NCBI RefSeq assembly: GCF_001583495.1
Contig: NZ_LQAQ01000063.1
Coordinates: forward strand, 62,001 to 126,000
DNA: 64,000 nucleotides
DNA from: Flammeovirga sp. SJP92
GTDB taxonomy: Bacteria > Bacteroidota > Bacteroidia > Cytophagales > Flammeovirgaceae
Reading direction: 5' to 3'
Shown here piece by piece: positions 8,773 through 18,484 of this stretch. Every line of letters begins with the position of its first letter. The first letter of the stretch is position 1. Below the pieces are notes generated by a model. The model ran no database searches, was not told where the DNA came from, and saw only the letters and a list, made by a program, of their open reading frames with translations. The position numbers and the translations under genes were made by a program.

Positions 8773-10293
8773 ATGAAACTTCTCACTAGAATTTGTCTTT
8801 TCATTGTTACTTCATCAGCCGTTTTTTCTTGTATTGCTTTAGAGGATGAATTCTTTCCTACAGCAACCAACAATATTACCTCTGATAAAGTATTTTATTA
8901 TTTTGACTCTCTTCATGTTAATGTAGACTTCAGAGACAATGCCTTGATTACTGAATCGAATGTAAGACTGGCACTGATAGAACCTAGTGTGGCTGAAAGT
9001 GATACCGTACTCTTTTCTTTTGACACCACCTATACTACTGTTGAAGCAAGGTTATTGAGGTTTGATTCTACCTTTATCATTCCTCTTTATGCCCAAACTG
9101 GAAAATACTTGCTAGCAACAAATAATAAAGATGCTAGTGACAATACAATATGGGACAGCACCTATTTTTATATTGATACAGACACTACTGCACCTTTTGT
9201 AGAACAATTTTCTGTTGTTTCAAAAAACGAAAAAAATATAGAAAATAATCAGTTCTGTAGAGGGGATATTGTATCCATCAACGCTTTGGTAACAGACAAT
9301 GCAGCTTTAGATAGAGTGGGAATTTCAATTGATGAAGAAGAGACCGTTTACTTCAATCTTGCGGGTAGATCAGCGGGTATTGCTAATTTAATTCAAAATG
9401 ATATTTCAATACCTAATAGCATAAACGATGGCTCACACCAACTTCAATTAGTCATTGAGGATAAGTTTGGCAATGCCATTACAGTAAGCAAAACAATTAC
9501 AGTAATGTGTGACAACGACCCTGCTGAACTTGTTTTATTTGAAGAAGAATCTGGTATTGAATTGCCGTCCAATAATGTTGTACAATTGTTTCCTGGAGAA
9601 GAGTTTAATTTGAGCAGTTTGATTTTTGAAGATACTGGAGGATTAGATTCCGCACAGCTGGAAATTACTCGACAAGCAAATGGAAATCCAACCGTTGAAA
9701 CGCCTGTCACTTTTGGTTTAGACGGTGTTACTTCTGCTGATTTATCTGATATTTTTGAAGATTATTTTTCTTTCAGCTTCGATAAAGTCAATGCTAATGA
9801 AGGAGATGAAATTATGGTCAATGTAAAAGTAAAAGACATCAATCAAATCTGGGAAAAGGCTTCTTCTTTTCATTTCACTTTAATATCAAAAAAAGACGAA
9901 AAACCTGAATTACTTATTCCCAACCTTATCATTAATGGCAATGCTGTAAGCGTAAATCCTGATGAAGAATATGATCTGACTGATTTGTTGATCGAGAATG
10001 GGAACTTGACCATTGAGTTAGATGGAGAGATTCGTGAAGAAGTTGGTCTCACTTCCGTAAAGTATACTTTCAATAGTGACCATAGAAGTATTCAATCTTT
10101 TGGAAGAAGGATTGATATCTCTGAAGAGGAACTCGATTATCCTCTTCCAATTGAAACAGTGATTCAAACTCCATTTCCTATAGACTATAACGAAAACCTG
10201 GAAGGCAAAATTACTTATTCTCTTCAAGTGATCGCTACCGATTTTAAAGAGCAGTCCGATACTGTCAATTTTGTATTAAGTGCAGTTTACTAA
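8773..10293 (+). CDS. Lipoprotein with Ig-like repeats, function unknown
   Basis: 506 residues. Signal peptide with a lipobox (about residues 17-20, VFSC), so the mature protein is lipid-anchored. The rest is beta-rich and built of repeated Ig-like segments: each has an acidic 'DxxALDxVxIS' or 'DTGGLDSAQLEI' strand pair, and an 'IEDKFGNA' or 'VKDINQIWEKA' strand near its end. The layout resembles DUF4625-type Bacteroidota lipoproteins, but a firm family match cannot be claimed. Cys at about 158 and 246 could form a disulphide. It stands alone, ending 31 bp before the convergent MFS gene. No catalytic motif was seen; a structural or binding role on the outer membrane is the simplest reading. 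Confidence 0.6.
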   Translation: MKLLTRICLFIVTSSAVFSCIALEDEFFPTATNNITSDKVFYYFDSLHVNVDFRDNALITESNVRLALIEPSVAESDTVLFSFDTTYTTVEARLLRFDSTFIIPLYAQTGKYLLATNNKDASDNTIWDSTYFYIDTDTTAPFVEQFSVVSKNEKNIENNQFCRGDIVSINALVTDNAALDRVGISIDEEETVYFNLAGRSAGIANLIQNDISIPNSINDGSHQLQLVIEDKFGNAITVSKTITVMCDNDPAELVLFEEESGIELPSNNVVQLFPGEEFNLSSLIFEDTGGLDSAQLEITRQANGNPTVETPVTFGLDGVTSADLSDIFEDYFSFSFDKVNANEGDEIMVNVKVKDINQIWEKASSFHFTLISKKDEKPELLIPNLIINGNAVSVNPDEEYDLTDLLIENGNLTIELDGEIREEVGLTSVKYTFNSDHRSIQSFGRRIDISEEELDYPLPIETVIQTPFPIDYNENLEGKITYSLQVIATDFKEQSDTVNFVLSAVY

Positions 10294-10324
10294 ACTTCAT
10301 TCTCTTCATTCATTAAATTATTGT

Positions 10325-11836
10325 CTAATCTCTAATCATAAAAAAGCTAATCAGTCCAGAAAGCAAAGCAAGTGACATGGCAATCAACACTACTCCGTTA
10401 AAAGCAGTAATAAAAGCTTCTTTATAGATCAAATTTGTCTGTATTATTATAGTCTGATCAAGGGAATCAGGTGGTGTTGCAGCTGTAAAATTCTCAGCTT
10501 CTTCTATTAATAGGTACTGAGAAGACTGTTCGATCTGTAGTGCTGTCACTTTCTCGGTGACATGATTTTTAAAAGAAAATAAAGCAAAAGCACCTAAGAG
10601 TGCTATGGCTAAAACACTAGCCGCTCTTGCTACAGTATTATTGATTCCGGAAGCAATACCAATATTCAATGTGTTCACTGATCCCATCACGGCCGTTGTC
10701 AAAGGAGCCACAGTGATGCCCATTCCTATTCCGATAAATATAAATGGAATGAAAAAGGTGCTCCAATAGGAAGAAGGGCCAGCTGAAATTCCAATCAAAG
10801 TGAACATAAAATACCCCATAGACACAATCAAAGGTCCTACAATTAGAGGTAAACGATAACCTTTTTTATCTACATATTTTCCCATTAATGGAGAAATAGA
10901 AGCAATACAAATAATAATGGGCAACATGGATAATCCTGTATTGATTTCGGAGTAGCCCTGTATTTGTATAAGATTTAAAGGAACAAAAAATAAAGCCCCA
11001 CTCATTGCAGTATACAAAAAAAGAGTCATCAGGTTTGTTCCTGCAAAAGTCTGGGATTGAAATAACGACAAGGGCATCATTGGGTATTTTATTTTTTTTT
11101 GACTCCATGAAAATGCTATTAATGTGATAAAACCAATACCTGTGCTTCCAAAAATCAAAGAGTGCTGAAATCCTAAATCCGATGATTCTGTAAAACCAAA
11201 CGTAATCCCTGCCAAACCAAATGTCACTAATAATGCACCCACCCAATCGAGCTTCTTCGCTTCCTCATTTCTTGATTCGGGCACTTTGGCCCATATTCCA
11301 AAAAAGACAAAGATAGACAACGGAATATTGAGAAAGAAAATCACTCTCCAATATCCCATGCCTGCCAGCCAGCCTCCTAAAATTGGTCCTATGATCCCCA
11401 TCAATGCACTGAAAGTTGACCATAGTCCTATTGCTTTTCCTCTATTTTCATTATCAAAGTGAGCAGATAAAATAGATAAACTACCTGGCGTTAACAATGC
11501 ACCGCCGACACCCTGAAATGCCCTTGCTACTAATAATTGATGAGCATTTTGTGCCATTCCACAGACCAATGAAGAAATCGAAAATAAAACAAGACCCATC
11601 AGAAAAATTCTATTTCGTCCGTAAAGATCGCCTAGTGCCCCTCCTACCATTAATAATGCTGAAAGAAAAAGTGCATAACCATTAATGACCCACAATAATT
11701 GAGTTCCTGTGAGGTCCATATCTTTTTGCAGTGCAGGCAATGCAACATTAAGAGCTGAACCATCAATAAAAACCAGACTTGAAGCCATAATCGTGGTGAG
11801 CAATGTCCACTTTTGGGTGGTTGAGTAAGTACTCAT
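10325..11836 (-). CDS. MFS transporter, DHA2 (EmrB/QacA) family
   Basis: 503 residues with 14 predicted membrane helices, the DHA2 count. Motif A is visible in the second/third helix loop (GALGDLYGRNRIF). Motif C follows in helix five (GIIGPILGGWLAG), which marks drug/H+ antiporters. The N-terminal WTLLTTIMASSLVFIDGSALNVALPAL is the usual start of this family. A large loop near residues 410-460 precedes the last helix. It is divergent from the molybdenum-hydroxylase operon with 205 bp between, so a functional link is possible but unproven. Likely role: proton-driven export of drugs or other amphiphilic compounds across the inner membrane. Confidence 0.88.
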   Translation of the reverse strand: MSTYSTTQKWTLLTTIMASSLVFIDGSALNVALPALQKDMDLTGTQLLWVINGYALFLSALLMVGGALGDLYGRNRIFLMGLVLFSISSLVCGMAQNAHQLLVARAFQGVGGALLTPGSLSILSAHFDNENRGKAIGLWSTFSALMGIIGPILGGWLAGMGYWRVIFFLNIPLSIFVFFGIWAKVPESRNEEAKKLDWVGALLVTFGLAGITFGFTESSDLGFQHSLIFGSTGIGFITLIAFSWSQKKIKYPMMPLSLFQSQTFAGTNLMTLFLYTAMSGALFFVPLNLIQIQGYSEINTGLSMLPIIICIASISPLMGKYVDKKGYRLPLIVGPLIVSMGYFMFTLIGISAGPSSYWSTFFIPFIFIGIGMGITVAPLTTAVMGSVNTLNIGIASGINNTVARAASVLAIALLGAFALFSFKNHVTEKVTALQIEQSSQYLLIEEAENFTAATPPDSLDQTIIIQTNLIYKEAFITAFNGVVLIAMSLALLSGLISFFMIRD

Positions 11837-12041
11837 AATGTTAATTCAGGGTGAAAGGAGATGAAAAACAGTTTTTGGAATAGATTGATTATCTATTGGT
11901 TAAAAATAACAAATTCTATTAAACATAAAGCTTCTAAATTATATTAATAAAACTGAAATCGTTCAATCTCTTTCAGTTTATAAGTATATTCGTCGCTATA
12001 CAAATTGATACGTACAACATCATCCAACTTAACTTTTATCA

Positions 12042-13046
12042 ATGATTCACGAACTTCGAGAAATAGTCTATTCTTCCTTTTATGCACAAAAACAGCAGAT
12101 CAAAACTGTATTAGTTTCAGTGATTGGTTTGAATGGTTCCTCCTACCGTAAACCCGGTGTAAGAATGCTGCTATGGGAAAATCAAAAAATGATTGGGGCT
12201 ATAAGCGGTGGATGTGTTGAAAAAGAAATCATACGACAAGCGGATAGTGTTTTCAAGAATGGCAAATCAAAAGTAATTGAATATGATGGAAGATTCCGTT
12301 TGGGTTGTGAAGGAGTACTAAAAATTTTGATTGAACCTTTTATAATTGAAGAAGAGGAACTGCAACAATTTCAAGAAGCTTTGGATCAAAGAAAAACAGT
12401 GAAAGTGGAAAGCTATTTTTCAGAAAATCCTGCTTTAATGGGAGAAAGCTACACTCAGATTTTCAATCAAGAAAGCTCTATTCTTTCCCATCAAAACATA
12501 CTTTCTGATCAATATTTAAAATATCAACAAATGCTGTCTCCTGAATTTCAACTCTACGTTTTTGGAGTTGAACACGATGCAAAAGCACTCTGTCAGTTTG
12601 CATCTTTAACAGGTTGGAATGTACAGATGATTGATACGTTAAAAGGGACCTCTGATGTCACTGATTTTCCAGGTGCAAAAAACCTGATCCGATTGAATGA
12701 AGACGATATTCATCAATTGCCAATGGATCAACAAACTGCAGTAGTTGTCATGACGCATAGTTTTGTCAAAGACTTAACGTACCTACTACAGTTACATCAA
12801 AAGAATTTTGCCTACTTAGGAGTATTGGGAGCAAAAAAAAGAATTGAAAAGCTGATTGATCAACTAATAGAATTCCATCCTCATATTGACACTGAATTTA
12901 TTGATGCTATTCATAGCCCATGCGGTTTAAACATAGGAAGTATTACGCCTCAGGAAATCAGTGTTTCTATTATTGCGGAGATTTTATCGGTTTGCAGAGG
13001 GAAAACGCCTCATTCTCTTTCACATAAAACGTTGAGTAATGCATAA
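12042..13046 (+). CDS. XdhC-family molybdenum-hydroxylase maturation factor
   Basis: 334 residues. The N-terminal XdhC/CoxI domain (about 1-100) has GSSYRKPGVRMLL and AISGGCVEKEI, with the GCVE cysteine typical of the family. The C-terminal Rossmann-type domain (about 170-325) has LYVFGVEHDAKAL, YLGVLGAKKRIEKL and HSPCGLNIGSITPQEISVSI. XdhC proteins bind molybdenum cofactor, protect it during terminal sulphuration and insert it into xanthine-dehydrogenase-family enzymes. The gene overlaps the next (MocA-like) by 8 bp and is followed by both hydroxylase subunits, so a dedicated assembly role for that enzyme is well supported by context. First gene of the operon. Confidence 0.88.
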   Translation: MIHELREIVYSSFYAQKQQIKTVLVSVIGLNGSSYRKPGVRMLLWENQKMIGAISGGCVEKEIIRQADSVFKNGKSKVIEYDGRFRLGCEGVLKILIEPFIIEEEELQQFQEALDQRKTVKVESYFSENPALMGESYTQIFNQESSILSHQNILSDQYLKYQQMLSPEFQLYVFGVEHDAKALCQFASLTGWNVQMIDTLKGTSDVTDFPGAKNLIRLNEDDIHQLPMDQQTAVVVMTHSFVKDLTYLLQLHQKNFAYLGVLGAKKRIEKLIDQLIEFHPHIDTEFIDAIHSPCGLNIGSITPQEISVSIIAEILSVCRGKTPHSLSHKTLSNA

Positions 13047-13617
13047 AGCTATACTATTACTTTGTGCCGGAAACTCTTCTCGGCTAGGAAGACCAAAACA
13101 GCTTTTAGAATGGAAAGGTAAAAGTATTCTTGAACACATCATTGAGAAACTTAATACCTTGAATATTCCGATTCTAGCCATCACAGGCGGGTATCATGAT
13201 CAAATGGTTTCAGTATTGAAAAAAAATAATATTGAAACTGTATATTGTTCAGGATGGGCATCAGGAATGAGCGAAAGTATAAAGTTTGGAGTTCAATCAC
13301 TTTTAAAACAAACCCCTGATCTTCAAAAAATTATGATAGTACTCAGTGATATACCACTGATTGAACGATCCCATTATGAAGCAATTTTGCATCAATCAGA
13401 AACTTCAAAAATTGTTATCAGTCAATTTCAAAAAGTAAAAGGAGTTCCTGCTGTTTTTGATGCTGCTTTTTTTACTAAATTGATGGAATTAAAAGGAGAT
13501 CAAGGTGCAAAACCCATTATTCAAGAACACAGTAAAGAAGTCACAATTCTTTCCTCTAAGCAACCTTTCTTTGACGTTGACACAGAGGAAGATTATCAGA
13601 AGTTATTAGATTACTGA
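13039..13617 (+). CDS. MocA-like molybdenum cofactor nucleotidyltransferase
   Basis: 192 residues of the MobA-like NTP transferase fold. The N-terminal nucleotide-binding signature is LLLCAGNSSRLGRPKQLLEW (LxAGxSxRxGxxK). Further motifs are the SGWASGMSESIKFGV segment, the metal-binding LSDIPLI and the late GDQGAKPII and FFDVDTEEDYQKL. Within this superfamily the combination with XdhC and a 2Fe-2S hydroxylase points to MocA, which adds CMP to molybdopterin to give MCD for xanthine-dehydrogenase-type enzymes, rather than MobA (GMP). That choice rests on context. It overlaps the XdhC gene by 8 bp, implying translational coupling. Confidence 0.82.
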   Translation: MHKAILLLCAGNSSRLGRPKQLLEWKGKSILEHIIEKLNTLNIPILAITGGYHDQMVSVLKKNNIETVYCSGWASGMSESIKFGVQSLLKQTPDLQKIMIVLSDIPLIERSHYEAILHQSETSKIVISQFQKVKGVPAVFDAAFFTKLMELKGDQGAKPIIQEHSKEVTILSSKQPFFDVDTEEDYQKLLDY

Positions 13618-13666
13618 TCTTCTAAGTATTAAATAAAACACGGAACAAACACAAATAATATAAACT

Positions 13667-14125
13667 ATGAAATTCGATTTAATTATCAACAAAAAAAACT
13701 ACACTGTTGATGTGGAGGACGGCACTCCATTGCTTTGGGTGTTGAGAGATGAATTGGAATTAGTGGGGACGAAGTTTGGATGCGGTATAGGTGAGTGCGG
13801 TGCTTGTACTGTCCATATTGACGGAAAAGCAGAACGAAGCTGTCAGCAGATGGTTGAGCTTGTGGAAGGAAAAGAAATCACAACGATTGAAGGACTTTCA
13901 GAAAACGGTGACCACCCAGTACAAAAAGCTTGGGAAACACTTGATGTACCACAATGTGGCTATTGTCAGAGTGGTCAAATGATGACGGCTTCTGCCTTTT
14001 TGCGTAAAAACCCAACGCCTTCCCCTGAAGAAATCAGAATGGCAATGCATGGAAACATCTGCCGTTGTGCTTCTTATAATCGAATTGAAAAAGCCGTTGC
14101 TTTAGCAGCTGAAAAATTAAAATAA
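13667..14125 (+). CDS. 2Fe-2S subunit of molybdenum hydroxylase (IorA-like)
   Basis: 152 residues, the usual size of the small subunit of isoquinoline 1-oxidoreductase / aldehyde oxidase type enzymes. The N-terminal plant-type ferredoxin domain (about 1-75) has the cluster cysteines in GCGIGECGACTVHIDG plus a later SCQQ. The C-terminal four-helix domain (about 80-150) binds the second 2Fe-2S cluster through QCGYCQSGQM and GNICRCASY. It passes electrons from the molybdenum centre to an external acceptor. The next gene (large subunit) starts 2 bp after its stop. No FAD subunit follows, consistent with the two-subunit IorAB layout, which uses a cytochrome-type acceptor rather than NAD. Confidence 0.9.
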   Translation: MKFDLIINKKNYTVDVEDGTPLLWVLRDELELVGTKFGCGIGECGACTVHIDGKAERSCQQMVELVEGKEITTIEGLSENGDHPVQKAWETLDVPQCGYCQSGQMMTASAFLRKNPTPSPEEIRMAMHGNICRCASYNRIEKAVALAAEKLK

Positions 14126-14127
14126 CG

Positions 14128-16218
14128 ATGAGCAATACATTCAACCGAAGAAACTTTCTGAAACTCTCTCTTCTTGCAAGCGGAGGTATGTTGATTGGCG
14201 TAGGCTGTTCTGAAGAAGCTGACATGCCCACTTCAACTGATGATCTCGACTTTCATAGTTTCAATGCATATATAGAAATGGCCAAAAACGGAATTGTGAA
14301 AATCTACTCACCTAATCCCGAAATTGGCCAAGGGGTAAAAACTTCAATGCCAATGATTGTGGCAGAGGAATTAGATGTCTCATGGAAAAAAGTACATGTT
14401 GTACAAGCTCCTTTAAGCAATGATTTCAACCGTCAAGTAGCAGGTGGAAGTCAATCTATCCGTCAGAATTTCCCAGCCTTAAGAATGGCTGGTGCTACAG
14501 TGAAAATGATGTTTTTGACTGCTGTGGCTAAGAAATGGGATGTAGGTGTTGATACCTTAAAAGTAGCTCAAGGAATAATTTCTTCACAAGATGGAAAAAA
14601 AATCAACTATGAAGAAGTCATTGAAGAGGCTATAAAAATACCTGTACCTGAAAATGCTCCTCTCAAAAATGTAGAAGACTTTACTTTGATCGGCAAGGCC
14701 ATCAATAACGTCGACATAAAACCCATCATTACAGGAAAACCTCTTTTTGGAGTAGATTACAAAGAAAAGGGAATGAAGTATGCAGCTGTTGCCCGTCCTC
14801 CTTTTGGTGCTTCATTACAATCCGTGGATGATACAGAAGCAAAAGCAGTAAAAGGAGTGGAACAGGTGATTCAATTCAATAATAAAGTAGCTGTGGTAGC
14901 CAACAGTACTTGGGCGGCTTTTAAAGGAAAATCAAAATTGAAGATTGAATGGGGTAATCTTCAAGATGATGAAAATACTACTCTTTTTGATCAAAAAATG
15001 GCTCAATTACTTCATAATGGTAAGCTTGAGGAAAAGATAAAAAGTGGAGACATCTCCAAGGCAAAAGCTGAAGCGGATCAGATCATAGAGCAAACATATG
15101 AGGCACCTTTCTTACCACACAACACCATGGAGCCTATGAACTTCTTTGCGGATGTGACAGATAAAAAAATCAGATTGGTTGGTCCTACACAAGTCCCTAG
15201 AAGTTCAGCGAATGTAGTTGCACAGTTGTTAGAAAGAAATGTGGAGGATGTAACAGTAGAAATGACAAGAATGGGTGGCGGATTTGGTAGAAGATTGAGT
15301 ACTGATTATGCAGAAGACGCTGCTATGGTTTCTCATCTTGCAAAAGCCCCTATTAAACTAATGTATACAAGAGAGGATGATATGTCAATTGGGCAATATC
15401 GACCTAAAGTAAAATATAAAATCACAGCAACTCTAAAAAACGGTCAGCTGACAGGTTATCAACTGAAAGAAGCTATTGTAAACAACAATGGTATGAATAA
15501 AGGAATTGCAAAGTTTTTCCCTTTTGGAGCAGTGGATCATTATCTGGCGGAATCTGCTAATGTACCTGCAGATGTTACAACACTGTGGTGGAGAGCGCCA
15601 ATTACCAACTTCTTAGGTTTTGCTACGGAGAGTTTTATGGATGAATTAGCCCTCAAACTTCAAAAGGACCCAATTGAACTAAGAATGGAATTACTGGAAA
15701 ATGCCAAAGGTAAAAAGACACCTTACAGTCCAGAACGTATGCAGCAAACCATTCAACTTGTCAAAGAAAAATCCAACTGGGGAAATGCTCCTAAAGGTAT
15801 TTACCAAGGGTTCGCCTGCTACTATAGTCATAATAGCTACGTTGCTGAAGTTTGTGACCTTGAAATGATAGACGGAAAACCTATTGCTAAGCGTTTTTAT
15901 GCTAGTGTTGACTGTGGCATTGTCATCAATACTTCAGGTGCAAAAAACCAGATTGAAGGAGCCATTCTCGACGGTATGGGGCATGCAATGTACGGCAACC
16001 TAGAGCTGAAAGATGGTATTGCCCAATCCCAAAACTTCGACAAATACAAACTGATCCGTATGATGGATACGCCAGTAATTGAAACATACTTTGTAAACAG
16101 TAATCAGGCTCCAACTGGGTTAGGTGAACCAGGCATGCCACCTGCAGGTGCCGCATATGCCAATGCTTATGTAAAAGCAACCGGAAAAAGGATGTTGAAA
16201 CAGCCATTTTTTAGTTAG
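14128..16218 (+). CDS. Molybdopterin-binding large subunit, IorB-like aldehyde oxidase/hydroxylase
   Basis: 696 residues. The N-terminus has a twin-arginine signal (NRRNFLKLS) followed by a hydrophobic stretch and a lipobox-like GVGC, so the folded complex is probably exported by Tat and may be lipid-anchored in the periplasm. The body is the xanthine-dehydrogenase-family molybdenum domain: MPMIVAEELDV, GGSQSIR, the GGGFGRRLSTDYAED pterin-binding motif and the late GLGEPGMPPAGAAYANA, whose Glu is the expected catalytic base. It forms a heterodimer with the preceding 2Fe-2S protein (2-bp gap). Substrate cannot be told from sequence; N-heterocycles or aldehydes are typical. A bidirectional hairpin follows the stop. 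Confidence 0.88.
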   Translation: MSNTFNRRNFLKLSLLASGGMLIGVGCSEEADMPTSTDDLDFHSFNAYIEMAKNGIVKIYSPNPEIGQGVKTSMPMIVAEELDVSWKKVHVVQAPLSNDFNRQVAGGSQSIRQNFPALRMAGATVKMMFLTAVAKKWDVGVDTLKVAQGIISSQDGKKINYEEVIEEAIKIPVPENAPLKNVEDFTLIGKAINNVDIKPIITGKPLFGVDYKEKGMKYAAVARPPFGASLQSVDDTEAKAVKGVEQVIQFNNKVAVVANSTWAAFKGKSKLKIEWGNLQDDENTTLFDQKMAQLLHNGKLEEKIKSGDISKAKAEADQIIEQTYEAPFLPHNTMEPMNFFADVTDKKIRLVGPTQVPRSSANVVAQLLERNVEDVTVEMTRMGGGFGRRLSTDYAEDAAMVSHLAKAPIKLMYTREDDMSIGQYRPKVKYKITATLKNGQLTGYQLKEAIVNNNGMNKGIAKFFPFGAVDHYLAESANVPADVTTLWWRAPITNFLGFATESFMDELALKLQKDPIELRMELLENAKGKKTPYSPERMQQTIQLVKEKSNWGNAPKGIYQGFACYYSHNSYVAEVCDLEMIDGKPIAKRFYASVDCGIVINTSGAKNQIEGAILDGMGHAMYGNLELKDGIAQSQNFDKYKLIRMMDTPVIETYFVNSNQAPTGLGEPGMPPAGAAYANAYVKATGKRMLKQPFFS

Positions 16219-16230
16219 AAAACAATAAAA

Positions 16231-16264
16231 AAGGCTTAACGGTAAATTGATATCGTTAAGCCTT
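16231..16264. terminator. Bidirectional terminator between IorB-like gene and pepT
   Basis: A perfect 11-bp stem (AAGGCTTAACG at 16231-16241, CGTTAAGCCTT at 16254-16264) lies between two convergent stops. A T-rich stretch follows in both directions (CTTCATTTTAT rightward; complement of ATAAAAA leftward), so it can serve both genes. Confidence 0.8.
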
Positions 16265-16288
16265 CTTCATTTTATATCAAGACAGTGA

Positions 16289-17515
16289 TTATCCTCTGCC
16301 TACAATCTCCGCAATTTTTACAATTACCTTTGTTGCCGCTTCCATTGTTGGTACTGGCACGTACTCATAGCGGGCATGCATGTTGTGGCCACCTGCAAAA
16401 ATATTTGGACAAGGTAAGCCCATAAATGATAATCTTGCACCGTCTGTACCACCACGGATGGCTTTTACATCTGGCTCAATCTCCAAGTCTTTCATAGCTT
16501 CCAAAGCAATATCAACAATATGCATATTAGGCTCTACCTTTTCTTTCATATTGTAATATTGATCCACTAAAGAAAGCTGTACTTTATCCTCACCGTACTC
16601 TCTTTGGAAATCTTTGACCAATGCTTCCATGTGTGCTTTTCTTGAATTGAAAAGTTCACCGTCATGATCTCTAATAATGTATTGTAATTTTGATTCTTCT
16701 ACAGAACCGCTCATTGTCAATAAGTGGTAGAAACCTTCGTATTTTTCTGTCTGTTCAGGAGTTTCGCTGTCTGGGAATTTTGTCGCAAACTTGGCAGCGA
16801 TATTCATAGAATTCACCATTTTACCCTTTGCAGTACCAGGGTGAACATTCTGTCCTTTGAAAGTCACTTCAGCATAAGCCGCATTGAAGTTTTCATATTC
16901 AAACTCACCCATTGGGCCACCGTCCATAGTGTAGGCCCACTCTGCACCGAATTTCTCTACATCAAATAAATCAGCACCTTTACCTACCTCTTCATCTGGC
17001 GTAAAACAGATTCTGATTTTACCATGCTTGATTTCAGGATGCTGAATCAAATAGTCCATTGCTGTAACAATCTCCGCAACACCTGCTTTATCATCTGCTC
17101 CTAAAAGTGTTGTACCGTCTGTTGTAACGATCTGCTGCCCTTTGTAGGCTTTGATTTCTGGAAACTCTTCAGTAGAAAGTACAATATTCTGCTCTTGGTT
17201 TAATACAAGATCATTCCCGTCATAATTCTCCCAGACAATTGGGTTTACGTTGGCACCTGTTAAATCAGGTGTTGTATCTACGTGAGCTACAAAACCAATT
17301 GTTGGAACTTCTTTATCAATATTTGAAGGAAGAGTGGCCATTACATAGCAGTTTTCATCAATCGTCACGTCTTCCATTCCGATTTCTTTTAACTCTTCAA
17401 CTAGTAAATTAGCTAAATTAAATTGTTTTTTTGTGCTAGGAATTTGTTCTACACCAGGAACAGATTCTGTATCAATTTTTACATAACGTAAAAACCTTTC
17501 TAATAACTTCTCCAT
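16289..17515 (-). CDS. pepT: Peptidase T (tripeptide aminopeptidase)
   Basis: 408 residues, the normal length of this M20B enzyme. Metal-ligand and catalytic motifs are visible: AHVDTTPD (His78, Asp80), LLGADDKAG (Asp141), [10 protein letters not shown] (Glu175/Glu176), [11 protein letters not shown] (about 195-205) and the C-terminal [13 protein letters not shown]. PepT is a cytoplasmic zinc enzyme that removes the N-terminal residue from tripeptides; the family is distinguished from other M20 members by the long [10 protein letters not shown] insert region also seen here. No signal peptide. It ends at the bidirectional hairpin and has a divergent neighbour, fabG, 205 bp away, so it is probably monocistronic. 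Confidence 0.93.
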   Translation of the reverse strand: MEKLLERFLRYVKIDTESVPGVEQIPSTKKQFNLANLLVEELKEIGMEDVTIDENCYVMATLPSNIDKEVPTIGFVAHVDTTPDLTGANVNPIVWENYDGNDLVLNQEQNIVLSTEEFPEIKAYKGQQIVTTDGTTLLGADDKAGVAEIVTAMDYLIQHPEIKHGKIRICFTPDEEVGKGADLFDVEKFGAEWAYTMDGGPMGEFEYENFNAAYAEVTFKGQNVHPGTAKGKMVNSMNIAAKFATKFPDSETPEQTEKYEGFYHLLTMSGSVEESKLQYIIRDHDGELFNSRKAHMEALVKDFQREYGEDKVQLSLVDQYYNMKEKVEPNMHIVDIALEAMKDLEIEPDVKAIRGGTDGARLSFMGLPCPNIFAGGHNMHARYEYVPVPTMEAATKVIVKIAEIVGRG

Positions 17516-17652
17516 GAATCTTTGATTAATAATTTATGCTTATAATTATACCGTGATAACTTATTGTTTTCATTTATGGAGTTCGAATTTACAATACTTG
17601 ATAAAACTTTGAAAAAAAACGGGCTTTTCTAAAGGATAAATCAGAATTAAAC

Positions 17653-17680
17653 TTGTTCATAATGACTTTTTTGTAACTTG
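17653..17680 (+). promoter_or_regulatory. Probable fabG promoter
   Basis: TTG (17653-17655), an 18-base spacer and TAACTTG (17674-17680) resemble the Bacteroidota -33 TTG / -7 TAnnTTTG pair, with one T missing in the -7 element. It lies 40 bases upstream of the fabG start codon. Confidence 0.4.
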
Positions 17681-17720
17681 CGACCTGAATTTATTCTAAC
17701 AACTTAGAAATACACACACC

Positions 17721-18467
17721 ATGAAACTGCTAGAAGGCAAAAACGTATTGATCACAGGTGCGTCTAAAGGAATTGGACGTTCAATCGCAATTCGTTGCGC
17801 GGAGCATGGCGCAAATATAGGTTTCACTTACCTTTCAAGTGTTGAAAAAGGTGAGGCTTTAGTAGCTGAATTAGAAGCATACGGAGTAAAAGCGAAAGGC
17901 TACCGTTCTGATGCCTCTGACTTAGAAGCTGCAGAGCAATTAATCAAAGACTTTACAACTGATTTTGATTCTCTTGACGGTTTAATCAACAATGCTGGTA
18001 TCACAAAAGATACGTTGTTGATGCGTATGTCTGAAGAGCAATTTGATGATGTAATCAGAGTGAATTTGAAATCTGTTTTCAACTTAACGAAGGCAGCTAC
18101 AAGAACATTCTTAAAACAACGCAGCGGTTCTATTGTAAATATGAGTTCAGTAGTAGGTGTTCACGGTAACGCAGGACAAGCTAATTACGCCGCTTCTAAA
18201 GCTGGTATTATTGGATTCACAAAATCTGTTGCAAAAGAATTAGCCGCTAGAGGTGTTCGTTGTAACGCTGTAGCTCCTGGTTTCATTGAAACAGAAATGA
18301 CAGAAACATTAGATCAGAAGGTAAAAGACGTATGGATTGCTGATATCCCAATGAAGAGAGGTGGTAAGCCTGAGGAAGTTGCAGATTTATGTATCTTCTT
18401 AGTTTCAGATATGTCAACTTACATCACTGCTCAAACGCTTGAGATCCACGGTGGTATGAAGAGCTAG
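17721..18467 (+). CDS. fabG: 3-oxoacyl-[acyl-carrier-protein] reductase
   Basis: 248 residues, a classical short-chain dehydrogenase. NADPH-binding TGASKGIG (12-19), the NNAG motif (INNAGITKDTLLMRM), the active-site Ser near 143 (NMSSVVG) and YxxxK (NYAASKAG, about 156-160), then PGFIETEMTE are all present. The phrase AGITKDTLLMRMSEE and the VAPGFIETEMT segment are characteristic of FabG rather than other SDRs. FabG reduces 3-oxoacyl-ACP in the fatty-acid elongation cycle in the cytoplasm. It stands apart from other fab genes here, which is common in Bacteroidota. A hairpin directly follows. Confidence 0.9.
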   Translation: MKLLEGKNVLITGASKGIGRSIAIRCAEHGANIGFTYLSSVEKGEALVAELEAYGVKAKGYRSDASDLEAAEQLIKDFTTDFDSLDGLINNAGITKDTLLMRMSEEQFDDVIRVNLKSVFNLTKAATRTFLKQRSGSIVNMSSVVGVHGNAGQANYAASKAGIIGFTKSVAKELAARGVRCNAVAPGFIETEMTETLDQKVKDVWIADIPMKRGGKPEEVADLCIFLVSDMSTYITAQTLEIHGGMKS

Positions 18468-18484
18468 TAGCATTTATTACTAAT

